From NCBI GenBank assembly GCA_029167045.1, contig JARFPK010000025.1, positions 1 to 32,742 of the forward strand: 32,742 bases of DNA, read 5' to 3'. The notes beneath the pieces are model-generated. The model was not told where the DNA came from. It made no database searches and saw only the letters and a list, made by a program, of their open reading frames with translations. The DNA comes from Candidatus Methanocrinis natronophilus. GTDB lineage: Archaea > Halobacteriota > Methanosarcinia > Methanotrichales > Methanotrichaceae. Made by a program: the position numbers and the translations under genes. Positions 5,759 through 13,635 of the stretch are shown here, piece after piece. Every line of letters starts with the position of its first letter. Position 1 is the stretch's first letter.

Positions 5759-8635
5759 TCACTCGATGAAGATCGCGGGCCTTCCCGGCTCTGCGTTCCT
5801 GCTCTTCTTCATCGGGTCGTCGCCGGGCTCGTCCGCCGACCTGATCTCTACAGGACAGCCAAAGGCCTTCGCGAGGTACCTTTCCTCCTGGGAGAGGGTG
5901 GCGAGCTCGTCAATATTTAGCGGGTCGGAGGTCATGGCGTGGGCCCCTTTCATAAGCCTCTGAGCATATTTGGGCGCCTCTTTCTTCTGGCTGGCTACCT
6001 CGGGGAGAGCCATCGCCTTCTTAATGATGGAGCCGACGTCGAGGCTTCCGGCATCCTTCTGGTCGAGGGCGACCTTCAGCATCGCCCTCTTCCAGGAGGG
6101 CGTGGTGAAGAGGGTGATCTTATTGGGTGCCCGGTTTGTGACCCTTAAAATCTCCTCCACGTCGGATAGGGTCCTCTCCAGGAGGTCCTCGGCCATCTCC
6201 GCCTCGAGGTCGATTCTGGCGGGGTCGGCCTCGGGCCACTTAGCCCGGGAGATGTACGCATCCTTATCGAAGGCCCTCGCCTCAACGCCAGCCATCTCCT
6301 CCCATATCTCCTCGCAGACGTGGGGGGTGAACGGGGCCATCAGCCTCACCCAGACGTCTAGGACGGACCGGAGCCGGTTTTTGCCGCCCCGCCTCTGGTA
6401 CCACCGGATGTCGTTTATCATGTGGTAGAAGGCGCTCTGAACCGCCCTCCTCGTCTGGACCGCCTCCAGCGCCTCTGTAGTCTCGGTTATCCTTCTTGCG
6501 AGCTGGCTCTCCATCCACCGGTCGATCAGCTCAGGCTTTGCCTCCTGGTCGATCTGACCGTCGGCGATGATCTCCCTCGCCAGGTTGTAGAACCGGAGCA
6601 CCTGCTGTCTCGTCGCCTCGACGCCGTCGTTTCGCCAGTCGGCGTCCTGGGTGTGCTCGGCGTTCGAGAGGATGTAGAGCCGCGTGACATCGGCACCGTT
6701 GGCCTCGACGGCCCGCCGGAGGGTGAGAAGCGGCCCCTTGGACTTGGACATCTTCTTTCCCTCCAGGGAGACGAAGCCGTTGACCGCCATCGCCCTCGGC
6801 CAGAGATTGGGCGGGTATATGGCTACATGGTGGTAGAGGAAGAAGAGGAGGTGGTTTGCGACCAGGTCTTTTCCGGAGGAGCGCAGGTCCACAGGGTACC
6901 AGTACTCGAAGTCCGACCGGATATCCCGGACTGTCTCGACGGGTATCCCCGAGAGCTCGGCGGCCCTGGCGGCGTCGCCCTTCCCGAGGAATATGAAGTC
7001 GAAGAACTCGGGGGCGAGACGGTCGATCTTCAGGCCGGCGTTGACGTACTTGGCCAGGATGTAGTAGGACATGTAGATGGTGGAGTCGCCCAAAGATTCG
7101 ATCAGCCACTCCTTATCCCACGGCAGGTTCGTCCCCAGCCCCTTCCTCCTGGCACAGGCCTTCTCCTTCAGCCAGTCTATCTTGTTCTCAAACTCGGTCC
7201 TGATCTCCTCGGGGATGAGCCTCATCTCTGCCAGGCAGTCGAGGACCCGCCCCTTCCACTCGGGGTCGGAGTAGTTGAGGAACCACTGATCTTTCACCAT
7301 ATTGACGACGCAACGGGTCCCGCACCTGCATATGACGGGGGTCTCGCTGAACTCATAGAAGACCTCGGCGACGTTTCCGTCTATGAGGTCTGCCAGGAGC
7401 CGGTCTTTGATCTTGGAGACGGCGGTCCCGGCGTACTTTCCCGTCCTCTCCTTGAGGACGCCGCTGTGATACTCCCGCCGGTAGACGAGCTTTGTAGCTT
7501 CCTCAGCCCGGGGGTCGTTCTGGTCGACGACGCCCAGCTCCTCGGATACCTCGACGGCGGGAAACTCACCGTAGTCGGAGACCTCGATGAGGGAGATGAA
7601 CTCGATATCTCGGATATCTTGGTCGACGCCGTAGCCGCTGAGGTCCTTGTCATATAGATCCTTCAGCGCCAGATAGTCATACGGGGCGTGAGCCGGCACG
7701 GACATGACGATCCCGCTCCCGTTGTCGGGATCGACGAAGGTGGCCGGAAGGATCAGGATCTCGTCTCCTGTTAGGGTGTTTGTCACCATCTCACCGATGA
7801 GGTCGCTCCCCTTCACCTCCCCGATCCTCTCCACCACTCTATCGGTGAAGGTGAGCTTCTCGAAGGCCTCGGGACTGACGATCCAGGTCTCATCGCCGAC
7901 CTTGGCCACGGCGTGGATGACCTCGGGGTTGACCCAGAGGTTGGTGACCCCGAAGACCGTCTCGGGGCGGAGGGTGGCGCAGGGGAGTATTCTGTCGCCG
8001 AAGCTGAACTTTATCAGGGCGAACTCTATGATCGTCGCCTCCTCCCCCTTGAGGATGTCGTGATCTTCGACGGGGTTTTCGTCGTTGGGACACCATCGGA
8101 CGGGGTGGCTTCCCTTGGTGACGTAACCGAGGTCCCGGAGGATGTAGTACTGCCACTCGATGAACTTCTTATAGGCGGGGTCGGTCGTCGTGAACTCCCG
8201 CCTCCAGTCGATGGAGTAGCCGATCGACTCCATCGCCGACCTCGACTCCCTGCTGAAGTAGTCTACTATCGCCTGGGGGGTGATGAGGGTGGCGAAGACC
8301 TCCGGGGGTATGTCGTGGTGCTCGGTGTAGACCTTCTCGATCTCTGGGTCACGGTTCTTCACAAGCTCGCTGAGGCCGACGATGGGCGTCCCGGTGACGT
8401 GAAAGCCCATGGGGAAGAGGACGTTCTCGCCCTTCATCCTTCGATAGCGGGCGATGACGTCGCCGATGGTGAAGGTTCGCGTGTGGCCGGCGTGGAGGTT
8501 TCCGTTGAGGTAAGGGTAGGGTATGGTTATGAAGAACTTCTTCTCATCTTTGGGCTCCGCTGAGAAGACGCCTTCTTCCGACCACTTTTGCTGCCACTTC
8601 GATTCGATCTTTGAGGCAGAATAATCATCGAGCAA
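5759..8635 (-). CDS. leuS: Leucyl-tRNA synthetase (archaeal/eukaryotic type)
   Basis: A 958-aa class Ia synthetase that charges tRNA-Leu. The HIGH motif is HAGH at residues 48-51 in PYPYLNGNLHAGH; the KMSKS motif appears as KKMSKSKGPLLTL roughly two thirds along. Between them lies the large CP1 editing insertion (LRPETVFGVTNLWVNP, VMSVPAHAPYDY) that hydrolyses mischarged tRNA. The anticodon-binding helical domain and archaeal C-terminal extension follow. Length fits archaeal LeuRS. The start is a TTG at 8635 with GGGGAGG about 8 nt upstream; the next candidate start would cut into the conserved N-terminal helix. It follows dapL by only 21 bp and is probably co-transcribed with it. Confidence 0.97.
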   Translation of the reverse strand: MLDDYSASKIESKWQQKWSEEGVFSAEPKDEKKFFITIPYPYLNGNLHAGHTRTFTIGDVIARYRRMKGENVLFPMGFHVTGTPIVGLSELVKNRDPEIEKVYTEHHDIPPEVFATLITPQAIVDYFSRESRSAMESIGYSIDWRREFTTTDPAYKKFIEWQYYILRDLGYVTKGSHPVRWCPNDENPVEDHDILKGEEATIIEFALIKFSFGDRILPCATLRPETVFGVTNLWVNPEVIHAVAKVGDETWIVSPEAFEKLTFTDRVVERIGEVKGSDLIGEMVTNTLTGDEILILPATFVDPDNGSGIVMSVPAHAPYDYLALKDLYDKDLSGYGVDQDIRDIEFISLIEVSDYGEFPAVEVSEELGVVDQNDPRAEEATKLVYRREYHSGVLKERTGKYAGTAVSKIKDRLLADLIDGNVAEVFYEFSETPVICRCGTRCVVNMVKDQWFLNYSDPEWKGRVLDCLAEMRLIPEEIRTEFENKIDWLKEKACARRKGLGTNLPWDKEWLIESLGDSTIYMSYYILAKYVNAGLKIDRLAPEFFDFIFLGKGDAARAAELSGIPVETVRDIRSDFEYWYPVDLRSSGKDLVANHLLFFLYHHVAIYPPNLWPRAMAVNGFVSLEGKKMSKSKGPLLTLRRAVEANGADVTRLYILSNAEHTQDADWRNDGVEATRQQVLRFYNLAREIIADGQIDQEAKPELIDRWMESQLARRITETTEALEAVQTRRAVQSAFYHMINDIRWYQRRGGKNRLRSVLDVWVRLMAPFTPHVCEEIWEEMAGVEARAFDKDAYISRAKWPEADPARIDLEAEMAEDLLERTLSDVEEILRVTNRAPNKITLFTTPSWKRAMLKVALDQKDAGSLDVGSIIKKAMALPEVASQKKEAPKYAQRLMKGAHAMTSDPLNIDELATLSQEERYLAKAFGCPVEIRSADEPGDDPMKKSRNAEPGRPAIFIE

Positions 8636-8656
8636 ATCGATATCCTCCCCATCCCG

Positions 8657-9823
8657 TCAGAGGGACCTCTCCTCTGCCACCATCCTCTCCATCCTCTCCA
8701 CCGCCTCGGCGATCCTCTCTGTCGGCTGGGTGACGGAGAACCGGACGTAACCCTCGCCGTAGTCGCCGAAGCCGACGCCGGGGGTCGCCACGATCCCGAG
8801 CTTATCTATCAGCTTTCTCGTGTACTCCTTCGATCTGCCTCCGGTCCAGGCCCAGAGGTAGAAGGTCGCCTCGGGCTTCTCCACCTCCAGGCCGATCTTC
8901 TTTAGCCCCGAATAGAGGAGTTCCACCCTCTCCCTATAGGTCTCCCTCATACCGGCGGCGATCTCCCTTGATCTTCGGAGGGCGACGATCCCGGCGTCTT
9001 GGACGGCGCCGAAGTTTCCTGAATCTATGTTGCTCTTGACGTTTCCTATCCCCTGGACGATCTCTTCGTTTCCGACGACGAACCCCGCCCTCCAGCCGGT
9101 CATGTTGCAGGTCTTGGATAGGGAGTGAAACTCGACGGCCACCTCCCGCGCCCCCTCCACCTCGAGGATCGATGGAGGCCTCCCATCGCCGAAGTAGACC
9201 TCTGAGTAGGGGTTGTCGTGGAGGACGATGAGGTTGTTATCCGTCGCGAAGTCCACCAGCTTCTTGAAGAATCCGAGGTCGGCACAGGCTCCCGTGGGGT
9301 TGTTCGGATAGTTTAGGAAGATCAGCCTCGCCTTCCGGGCGACATCGGAGGTTATGGCGTCCAGGTCCGGAAGAAAACCGTTCTCCCTCTTCAGGGGGAG
9401 GATGACGGGGACGCCCCCGGCGAACTCGACGGCGGTCTTGTATACCGGGTAGGCGGGGTCGGGGACGAGGGCGAGGTTTCCGGGGTTGAGGAAGGCCAGG
9501 GGTCCGTGGGCGATCCCCTCTTTGGAGCCGATGAGGGCCAGAACCTCCGACTCGGGGTCGAGGTCGACGCCGAAGGTCTCCTTGTACCATTCAGATACAG
9601 CGGTCCTAAACTCGATCTTCCCCTCGTAGGAGGGGTATCGGTGGTTCTGGGGGTCCTTAGCAGCGTTGCAGAGGGCTTCGATAATTATTTGCGGGGTGGG
9701 GAGGTCCGGGTCTCCTACCCCCAGGTCGATGACGTCCACCCCTTTCTTCCGGGCCGCAAGCTTCGCCCTGTCGATGGCGGCGAAGGGGTACGGTGGGAGG
9801 GATTTTATCCGATCAGAGTACAT
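8657..9823 (-). CDS. dapL: LL-diaminopimelate aminotransferase
   Basis: A 388-aa class I/II PLP aminotransferase that converts tetrahydrodipicolinate to LL-diaminopimelate in one step for lysine synthesis. Motifs include VIDLGVGDPDLPTPQ at the N-terminus, NHRYPSYEGKIEFR, NYPNNPTGACADL for cofactor binding, HDNPYSEVYF, and the PLP-lysine segment HSLSKTCNMTGWRAGF. The overall pattern resembles archaeal DapL; a related succinyl- or aspartate-type aminotransferase is less likely. The start ATG at 9823 has GGAGAT about 9 nt upstream. It lies upstream of leuS in the same direction and divergent from hel308, with a 126-bp shared intergenic region. Confidence 0.85.
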   Translation of the reverse strand: MYSDRIKSLPPYPFAAIDRAKLAARKKGVDVIDLGVGDPDLPTPQIIIEALCNAAKDPQNHRYPSYEGKIEFRTAVSEWYKETFGVDLDPESEVLALIGSKEGIAHGPLAFLNPGNLALVPDPAYPVYKTAVEFAGGVPVILPLKRENGFLPDLDAITSDVARKARLIFLNYPNNPTGACADLGFFKKLVDFATDNNLIVLHDNPYSEVYFGDGRPPSILEVEGAREVAVEFHSLSKTCNMTGWRAGFVVGNEEIVQGIGNVKSNIDSGNFGAVQDAGIVALRRSREIAAGMRETYRERVELLYSGLKKIGLEVEKPEATFYLWAWTGGRSKEYTRKLIDKLGIVATPGVGFGDYGEGYVRFSVTQPTERIAEAVERMERMVAEERSL

Positions 9824-9949
9824 GGAATATTATCTCCATCAGCGGTATACATGAACGACGCCGCCTCTGCCGGTATCTGAACAGGATCTCGGGGCGGCAT
9901 CTGCCGCGAGATAGTAGCTGTCACGTTGTATATAAGTGTAGAGGAGTCG

Positions 9950-12049
9950 ATGCTCGAGATCGAAGACCTGGCCCCCTGGCTCCCCGGGGAGGTTCTGGAA
10001 CTGTATAAGAAAGAGGGGATAAGAGAGCTGTATCCGCCCCAGGCCGAGGCGGTGGAGAGGGGGCTTCTTGAGGGGAAGAGCCTACTGGTATCGGTGCCCA
10101 CCGCCGCAGGAAAGACGATGCTGGCGGAGCTGGCGATGCTTAAGGCCGCCCTTTCGGGGGGCAGGTCCCTCTACATCGTGCCGCTGCGAGCCCTCGCCTC
10201 GGAGAAGCATGAAGCCTTCTCTCGATTCTCCGATCTGGGCGTCAGCGTTGGCCTCTCCAGCGGCGATATGGAGCGGCGAGATGAGTACCTGGGAAGAAAT
10301 CAGATCGTCGTCGCCACCTCGGAGAAGGCCGACTCCCTCATCAGGAACGGCGCCCGCTGGATCCGGGACCTCTCTGTTTTGGTCGTCGACGAGATCCACC
10401 TCCTCGACTCTACCGATCGGGGGCCGACCCTGGAGATGACGATGACGAAGCTTCTGAACCTCAACCCGAATATCCAGATTCTGGGGCTCTCCGCGACGGT
10501 GGCCAACGCCCGGGAGGTGGCCTCCTGGCTCAACGCCGATCTCGTCGAGAGCCGGTGGAGGCCGGTGGAGCTGAAGGAGGGGGTGATCTGCGACGGCGTC
10601 CTCCACTTCCCCGGTGAGAAGGTCTCGATCCCGTCCCATGGGGACGACCTCATCGACCTCATCGAGGACACCATGAACCAGGGAGGCCAGATCCTGATCT
10701 TCGAGAGCAGCCGGCGAAACGCCGAGGCGACGGCATCTAAGCTTGCAAAAAACGTCTCCCGGCGGGAGAAGGCCCGGAGCCTAACCCGGCTATCTGAGAA
10801 GATCTTGGCTACGGGGGAGAGCGATACGGCCCGAAGGCTCGCCGAGTCGGTCAGGTCCGGCGTAGCCTTCCACCACGCCGGCCTCCTCTCAGAGCAGAGG
10901 GCGATCGTCGAGCGGGGTTTTCGATCCGGGCAGATCAGGGCGATAGCATCGACACCGACCCTCGCCGCGGGGCTGAACCTCCCGGCGAGGAGGGTCCTCA
11001 TAAGAAGCTACAAGAGGTATCAGGGGGCGAGGGGGATGGTGGCGATACCCGTCATGGAGTACCGGCAGATGGCCGGCCGCGCCGGCAGGCCCGGCCTCGA
11101 CCCCCGGGGAGAGGCGTTCCTGATGGCCAAGAACGAGGCGGAGACGAGGGACCTCCTCGAACATTACGTCCAGGGCGAGCCGGAGGAGATATTCTCGAAG
11201 CTCGCCATGGAGCCGGCCCTCAGGACCCACCTCCTCTCCACCATGGCGACGGGCTTTGCAGAGAACGCCGACGACCTGAAGAGGTTCATCTCCTCCACCT
11301 TCTACGCCCACCAGCAGGACGCCTGGCACCTGGACGCCACCATCGAGAAGGTCCTCTCCTTTCTCATCGAGAGCGGGATGATGGAGGAGGACCTCCGGCC
11401 GACCCCCCTCGGAGAGCTGGTATCGAGGCTCTACATCGACCCCCTCACCGCCAGGATCGTCGTCGACAACCTCCGGACGAAGGAGAAGATAACAGACCTG
11501 ACGATCCTCCACCTCATCACCATGACCCCGGATATGGACACCCTCTACGTTCAGACGTCAGACGGATGGATCGAGGAGTTCATCCACCAGCACTACGGCG
11601 AGCTATGTCCCGAGGAGAACTTCGACTGGATGATGAGGGAGGCGAAGACGGCAGCCCTCCTCCTCGACTGGATATCGGAAGAGGAGGAGGAGAGGATAGC
11701 CGACCGGTTTCGGGTCGGCCCCGGCGACATCAGGAGGGTCGCCGAGACCGCCGAGTGGCTGATCCATTCGGCAGGCCGCCTCTCCGAGCACCTCGACCTG
11801 GGGGCCACCTTCAGGATATACCAGCTGGAGAAGAGGGTCCACTACGGCGCCGGACCCGACCTGCTGAGCCTCCTGGACCTGAAGGGGGTCGGGAGGGTGA
11901 GGGCTAGAAAGCTCCACCGGGCCGGCTACACCAGCCTCGATAAGCTGAGGGGGGCGAAAGAGCCCGATATCGCCGAGATCCTCGGACCGAGGATCGCCGA
12001 GAAGGTCTTCTCGCAGCTCCGGTACGGGGAAAGGGATGGTAGCTCATAA
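9950..12049 (+). CDS. hel308: Hel308 DNA repair helicase
   Basis: A 699-aa superfamily 2, Ski2-like 3'-5' DNA helicase acting on stalled replication forks. Seen in order: the Q-motif-like YPPQAEAV, Walker A SVPTAAGKTMLAEL, the DExH box VVDEIHLLD, motif III GLSATVANA, motif IV-V region FHHAGLLSEQRAIVE and STPTLAAGLNLPARRV, motif VI QMAGRAGRPGLD, a winged-helix and ratchet domain, and a C-terminal helix-hairpin-helix (LLDLKGVGRVRARKLHRAGY). Length is typical. An in-frame TTG at 9926 would add eight residues but overlaps a TATA-like TATATAAG at 9929, so the ATG at 9950 with GAGGAG just upstream is preferred. Confidence 0.96.
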   Translation: MLEIEDLAPWLPGEVLELYKKEGIRELYPPQAEAVERGLLEGKSLLVSVPTAAGKTMLAELAMLKAALSGGRSLYIVPLRALASEKHEAFSRFSDLGVSVGLSSGDMERRDEYLGRNQIVVATSEKADSLIRNGARWIRDLSVLVVDEIHLLDSTDRGPTLEMTMTKLLNLNPNIQILGLSATVANAREVASWLNADLVESRWRPVELKEGVICDGVLHFPGEKVSIPSHGDDLIDLIEDTMNQGGQILIFESSRRNAEATASKLAKNVSRREKARSLTRLSEKILATGESDTARRLAESVRSGVAFHHAGLLSEQRAIVERGFRSGQIRAIASTPTLAAGLNLPARRVLIRSYKRYQGARGMVAIPVMEYRQMAGRAGRPGLDPRGEAFLMAKNEAETRDLLEHYVQGEPEEIFSKLAMEPALRTHLLSTMATGFAENADDLKRFISSTFYAHQQDAWHLDATIEKVLSFLIESGMMEEDLRPTPLGELVSRLYIDPLTARIVVDNLRTKEKITDLTILHLITMTPDMDTLYVQTSDGWIEEFIHQHYGELCPEENFDWMMREAKTAALLLDWISEEEEERIADRFRVGPGDIRRVAETAEWLIHSAGRLSEHLDLGATFRIYQLEKRVHYGAGPDLLSLLDLKGVGRVRARKLHRAGYTSLDKLRGAKEPDIAEILGPRIAEKVFSQLRYGERDGSS

Positions 12050-12113
12050 CCGACATCGAGGCGAGACCTCAGACCTCCGGGACGATCCTCCCGGAAGACG
12101 ATCGGGATTGTAG

Positions 12114-12950
12114 ATGAAGGTGAATTTCGGAGGGGTCGTCCCCCTCTCGACCCTGGACTGGACGGGGGTCTCCTCGGCTGTCATCTTCATGAGGGGCTGC
12201 CCCCTCCGCTGCCCCCACTGCCACAACGCCCACCTCCAGTCCGGAGAGGAGCTGGAAGATATAGAGAGAATTAAAAATAAGATCGACGAGGCCGAGCCTT
12301 TCATCAGCGCCCTGATCCTCTCCGGCGGCGAGCCCCTCATCCAGCTCGACGCCTGCCGGGCGATATCGTCCCACGCGAAAGAGAAGGGCCTTCTCGTCGG
12401 GGTGGAGACCTCCGGCTACTATCCGGATCGGCTCGCCTCTCTGATAGATGATGGATTGATCGATATAGTCTTCCTCGACGTCAAGGAGGAGCTTAAGGAC
12501 CCCGAGTACGAGAGGGCTACCGGAAGAAAGGGCGTGGCGCCCCGGGTCGCCGAGAGCCTCCGCCTCTGCCTGGAGGCGAAAGTTCCCCTGGAGGTGAGGA
12601 CGACGGTCTTTCCCAACATGCCCTCCATTGACGGCCTGTTGGAGATCGCAGAGCTCCTCCGGGAGCTTGGGATCGGGGCGATCACCCTCCAGCAGGGGCT
12701 CCCCAGCGAAGGGGAGAGGCCCTTCGACCCGGTTCCCATAAAGCTGCTCACAATCGCGGCTCAGACGATGAAGGAGCTGCGCGGGATCGACGCCACGGTA
12801 AAGAAGGGGCCCCTCCCCTCCCGGTCCAGCCCCTACCAGACGGAGCTATCCCAGATATGCCAGCTGCGAAAGCCTCATCCAGTGATGCGGATAGATCCGA
12901 AGATAGAAGATCAAGATCATAAAACGGGTGACCAGAGTTGGAGATCATAG
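12114..12950 (+). CDS. Radical SAM activase, anaerobic ribonucleotide reductase activating type
   Basis: A 278-aa radical SAM protein. The [4Fe-4S] motif CxxxCxxC is at Cys29, Cys33 and Cys36 in RGCPLRCPHCHNAH, followed by the SAM-binding LILSGGEPLIQ and VGVETSGYYP. This spacing and the N-terminal WTGVSSAVIFMRGC pattern match the NrdG-like group that generates glycyl radicals on anaerobic ribonucleotide reductases (TIGR02495-type). Other pyruvate-formate-lyase-type activases share the fold, and no reductase gene is in the window, so the partner is inferred. The ATG at 12114 follows the hel308 stop by 64 bp. The last 13 bp overlap the next gene. Confidence 0.85.
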   Translation: MKVNFGGVVPLSTLDWTGVSSAVIFMRGCPLRCPHCHNAHLQSGEELEDIERIKNKIDEAEPFISALILSGGEPLIQLDACRAISSHAKEKGLLVGVETSGYYPDRLASLIDDGLIDIVFLDVKEELKDPEYERATGRKGVAPRVAESLRLCLEAKVPLEVRTTVFPNMPSIDGLLEIAELLRELGIGAITLQQGLPSEGERPFDPVPIKLLTIAAQTMKELRGIDATVKKGPLPSRSSPYQTELSQICQLRKPHPVMRIDPKIEDQDHKTGDQSWRS

Positions 12951-13486
12951 CCTTTGTGGGAATGCCCGGCTCGGGCAAGTCGGCGGCCGCTGATGTCGCC
13001 CGGGAGATGGATATACCCGTCGTGGTCATGGGGGATGTCATCCGGGAGGAGGCGGCCCGGCGGGGCCTGGAACCCACCGATCGAAACCTGGGGAATGTTG
13101 GAAACGATCTCAGAGATAAAGAGGGCCCCGATGCTATCGCAACAAGGTGCCTGGCGAAGATCCGGGCCACCGGCGCCCCCGTCGTTGTAGTCGAGGGGAT
13201 CAGGAGCAGATCCGAGGTGGAGCTCTTCAGAGAAAGCTCCGATGACTTCGAACTCGTCGAGGTGTTCGTCCCCGACGAGATCCGCCTCGCCCGCATAGCC
13301 TCCCGGGGGAGGTCCGACGATGCAAACGACCGCGACCTCGCAAAGGCCGTCGCCGACCGGGATGCCCGGGAGCTCTCCTGGGGGATGGGCGAGGCGATCC
13401 GGGCGGCGGATCTGCGGATCGAGAATGCGGGGGGGGTGGAGGAGTTTCGGGGTAGGGTGAGGGAGGTGCTGGAGGGGGGAAGGTGA
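12938..13486 (+). CDS. UPF0200-type P-loop nucleotide kinase-like protein
   Basis: A 182-aa P-loop NTPase. Walker A is VGMPGSGKS at residues 7-15; a dephospho-CoA-kinase/adenylate-kinase-like layout follows with VVMGDVIREEAARRGLEPTD, a VVVVEGIRS strand and a lid-like VPDEIRLARIASRGRSDDAN. This matches the archaeal UPF0200 family annotated as dephospho-CoA-kinase-related; the substrate is not established. The start is a TTG at 12938 with GGTGA six bases upstream, overlapping the end of the radical SAM gene, so the two are likely translationally coupled. Confidence 0.8.
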   Translation: MEIIAFVGMPGSGKSAAADVAREMDIPVVVMGDVIREEAARRGLEPTDRNLGNVGNDLRDKEGPDAIATRCLAKIRATGAPVVVVEGIRSRSEVELFRESSDDFELVEVFVPDEIRLARIASRGRSDDANDRDLAKAVADRDARELSWGMGEAIRAADLRIENAGGVEEFRGRVREVLEGGR

Positions 13487-13606
13487 GGTATCGAAGTTCT
13501 GCTCTTGAAAGAGACCTTCTTCTGGACGAAATTGAGCGCTTTTGGATTCTGCAGCCTCTCGACAAGTTGGGAAAGAGAGATAAGGTTTGAGCGCTGTAAG
13601 CCTGAC

Positions 13607-13622
13607 CGGCGCTCTGGCGCCG
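13607..13622 (+). other. GC-rich hairpin upstream of the TPR gene
   Basis: CGGCGC-TCTG-GCGCCG forms a perfect 6-bp stem with a 4-nt loop 14 bp before the ATG at 13636. It could mark the 3' end of the preceding transcript or affect translation of the TPR gene. There is no T-run after it, so it is not a standard terminator. Confidence 0.4.
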
Positions 13623-13635
13623 AGGGCGGGCTGCG

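Noticed and set aside
6422-7657. Long plus-strand open frame (411 codons) antisense to leuS
   Set aside because: It mirrors the codon structure of the well-supported leuS gene on the other strand; no domain, signal or start site is recognisable, and high GC produces such shadows.
9926-9949. Upstream TTG start for hel308
   Set aside because: The TTG precedes a TATA-like sequence inside the same eight codons; the ATG at 9950 has a Shine-Dalgarno and begins the conserved region.
13607-13622. Hairpin before the TPR gene as an intrinsic terminator or riboswitch
   Set aside because: The stem is short, has no T-tract, and there is no recognisable aptamer sequence; kept only as a hairpin.
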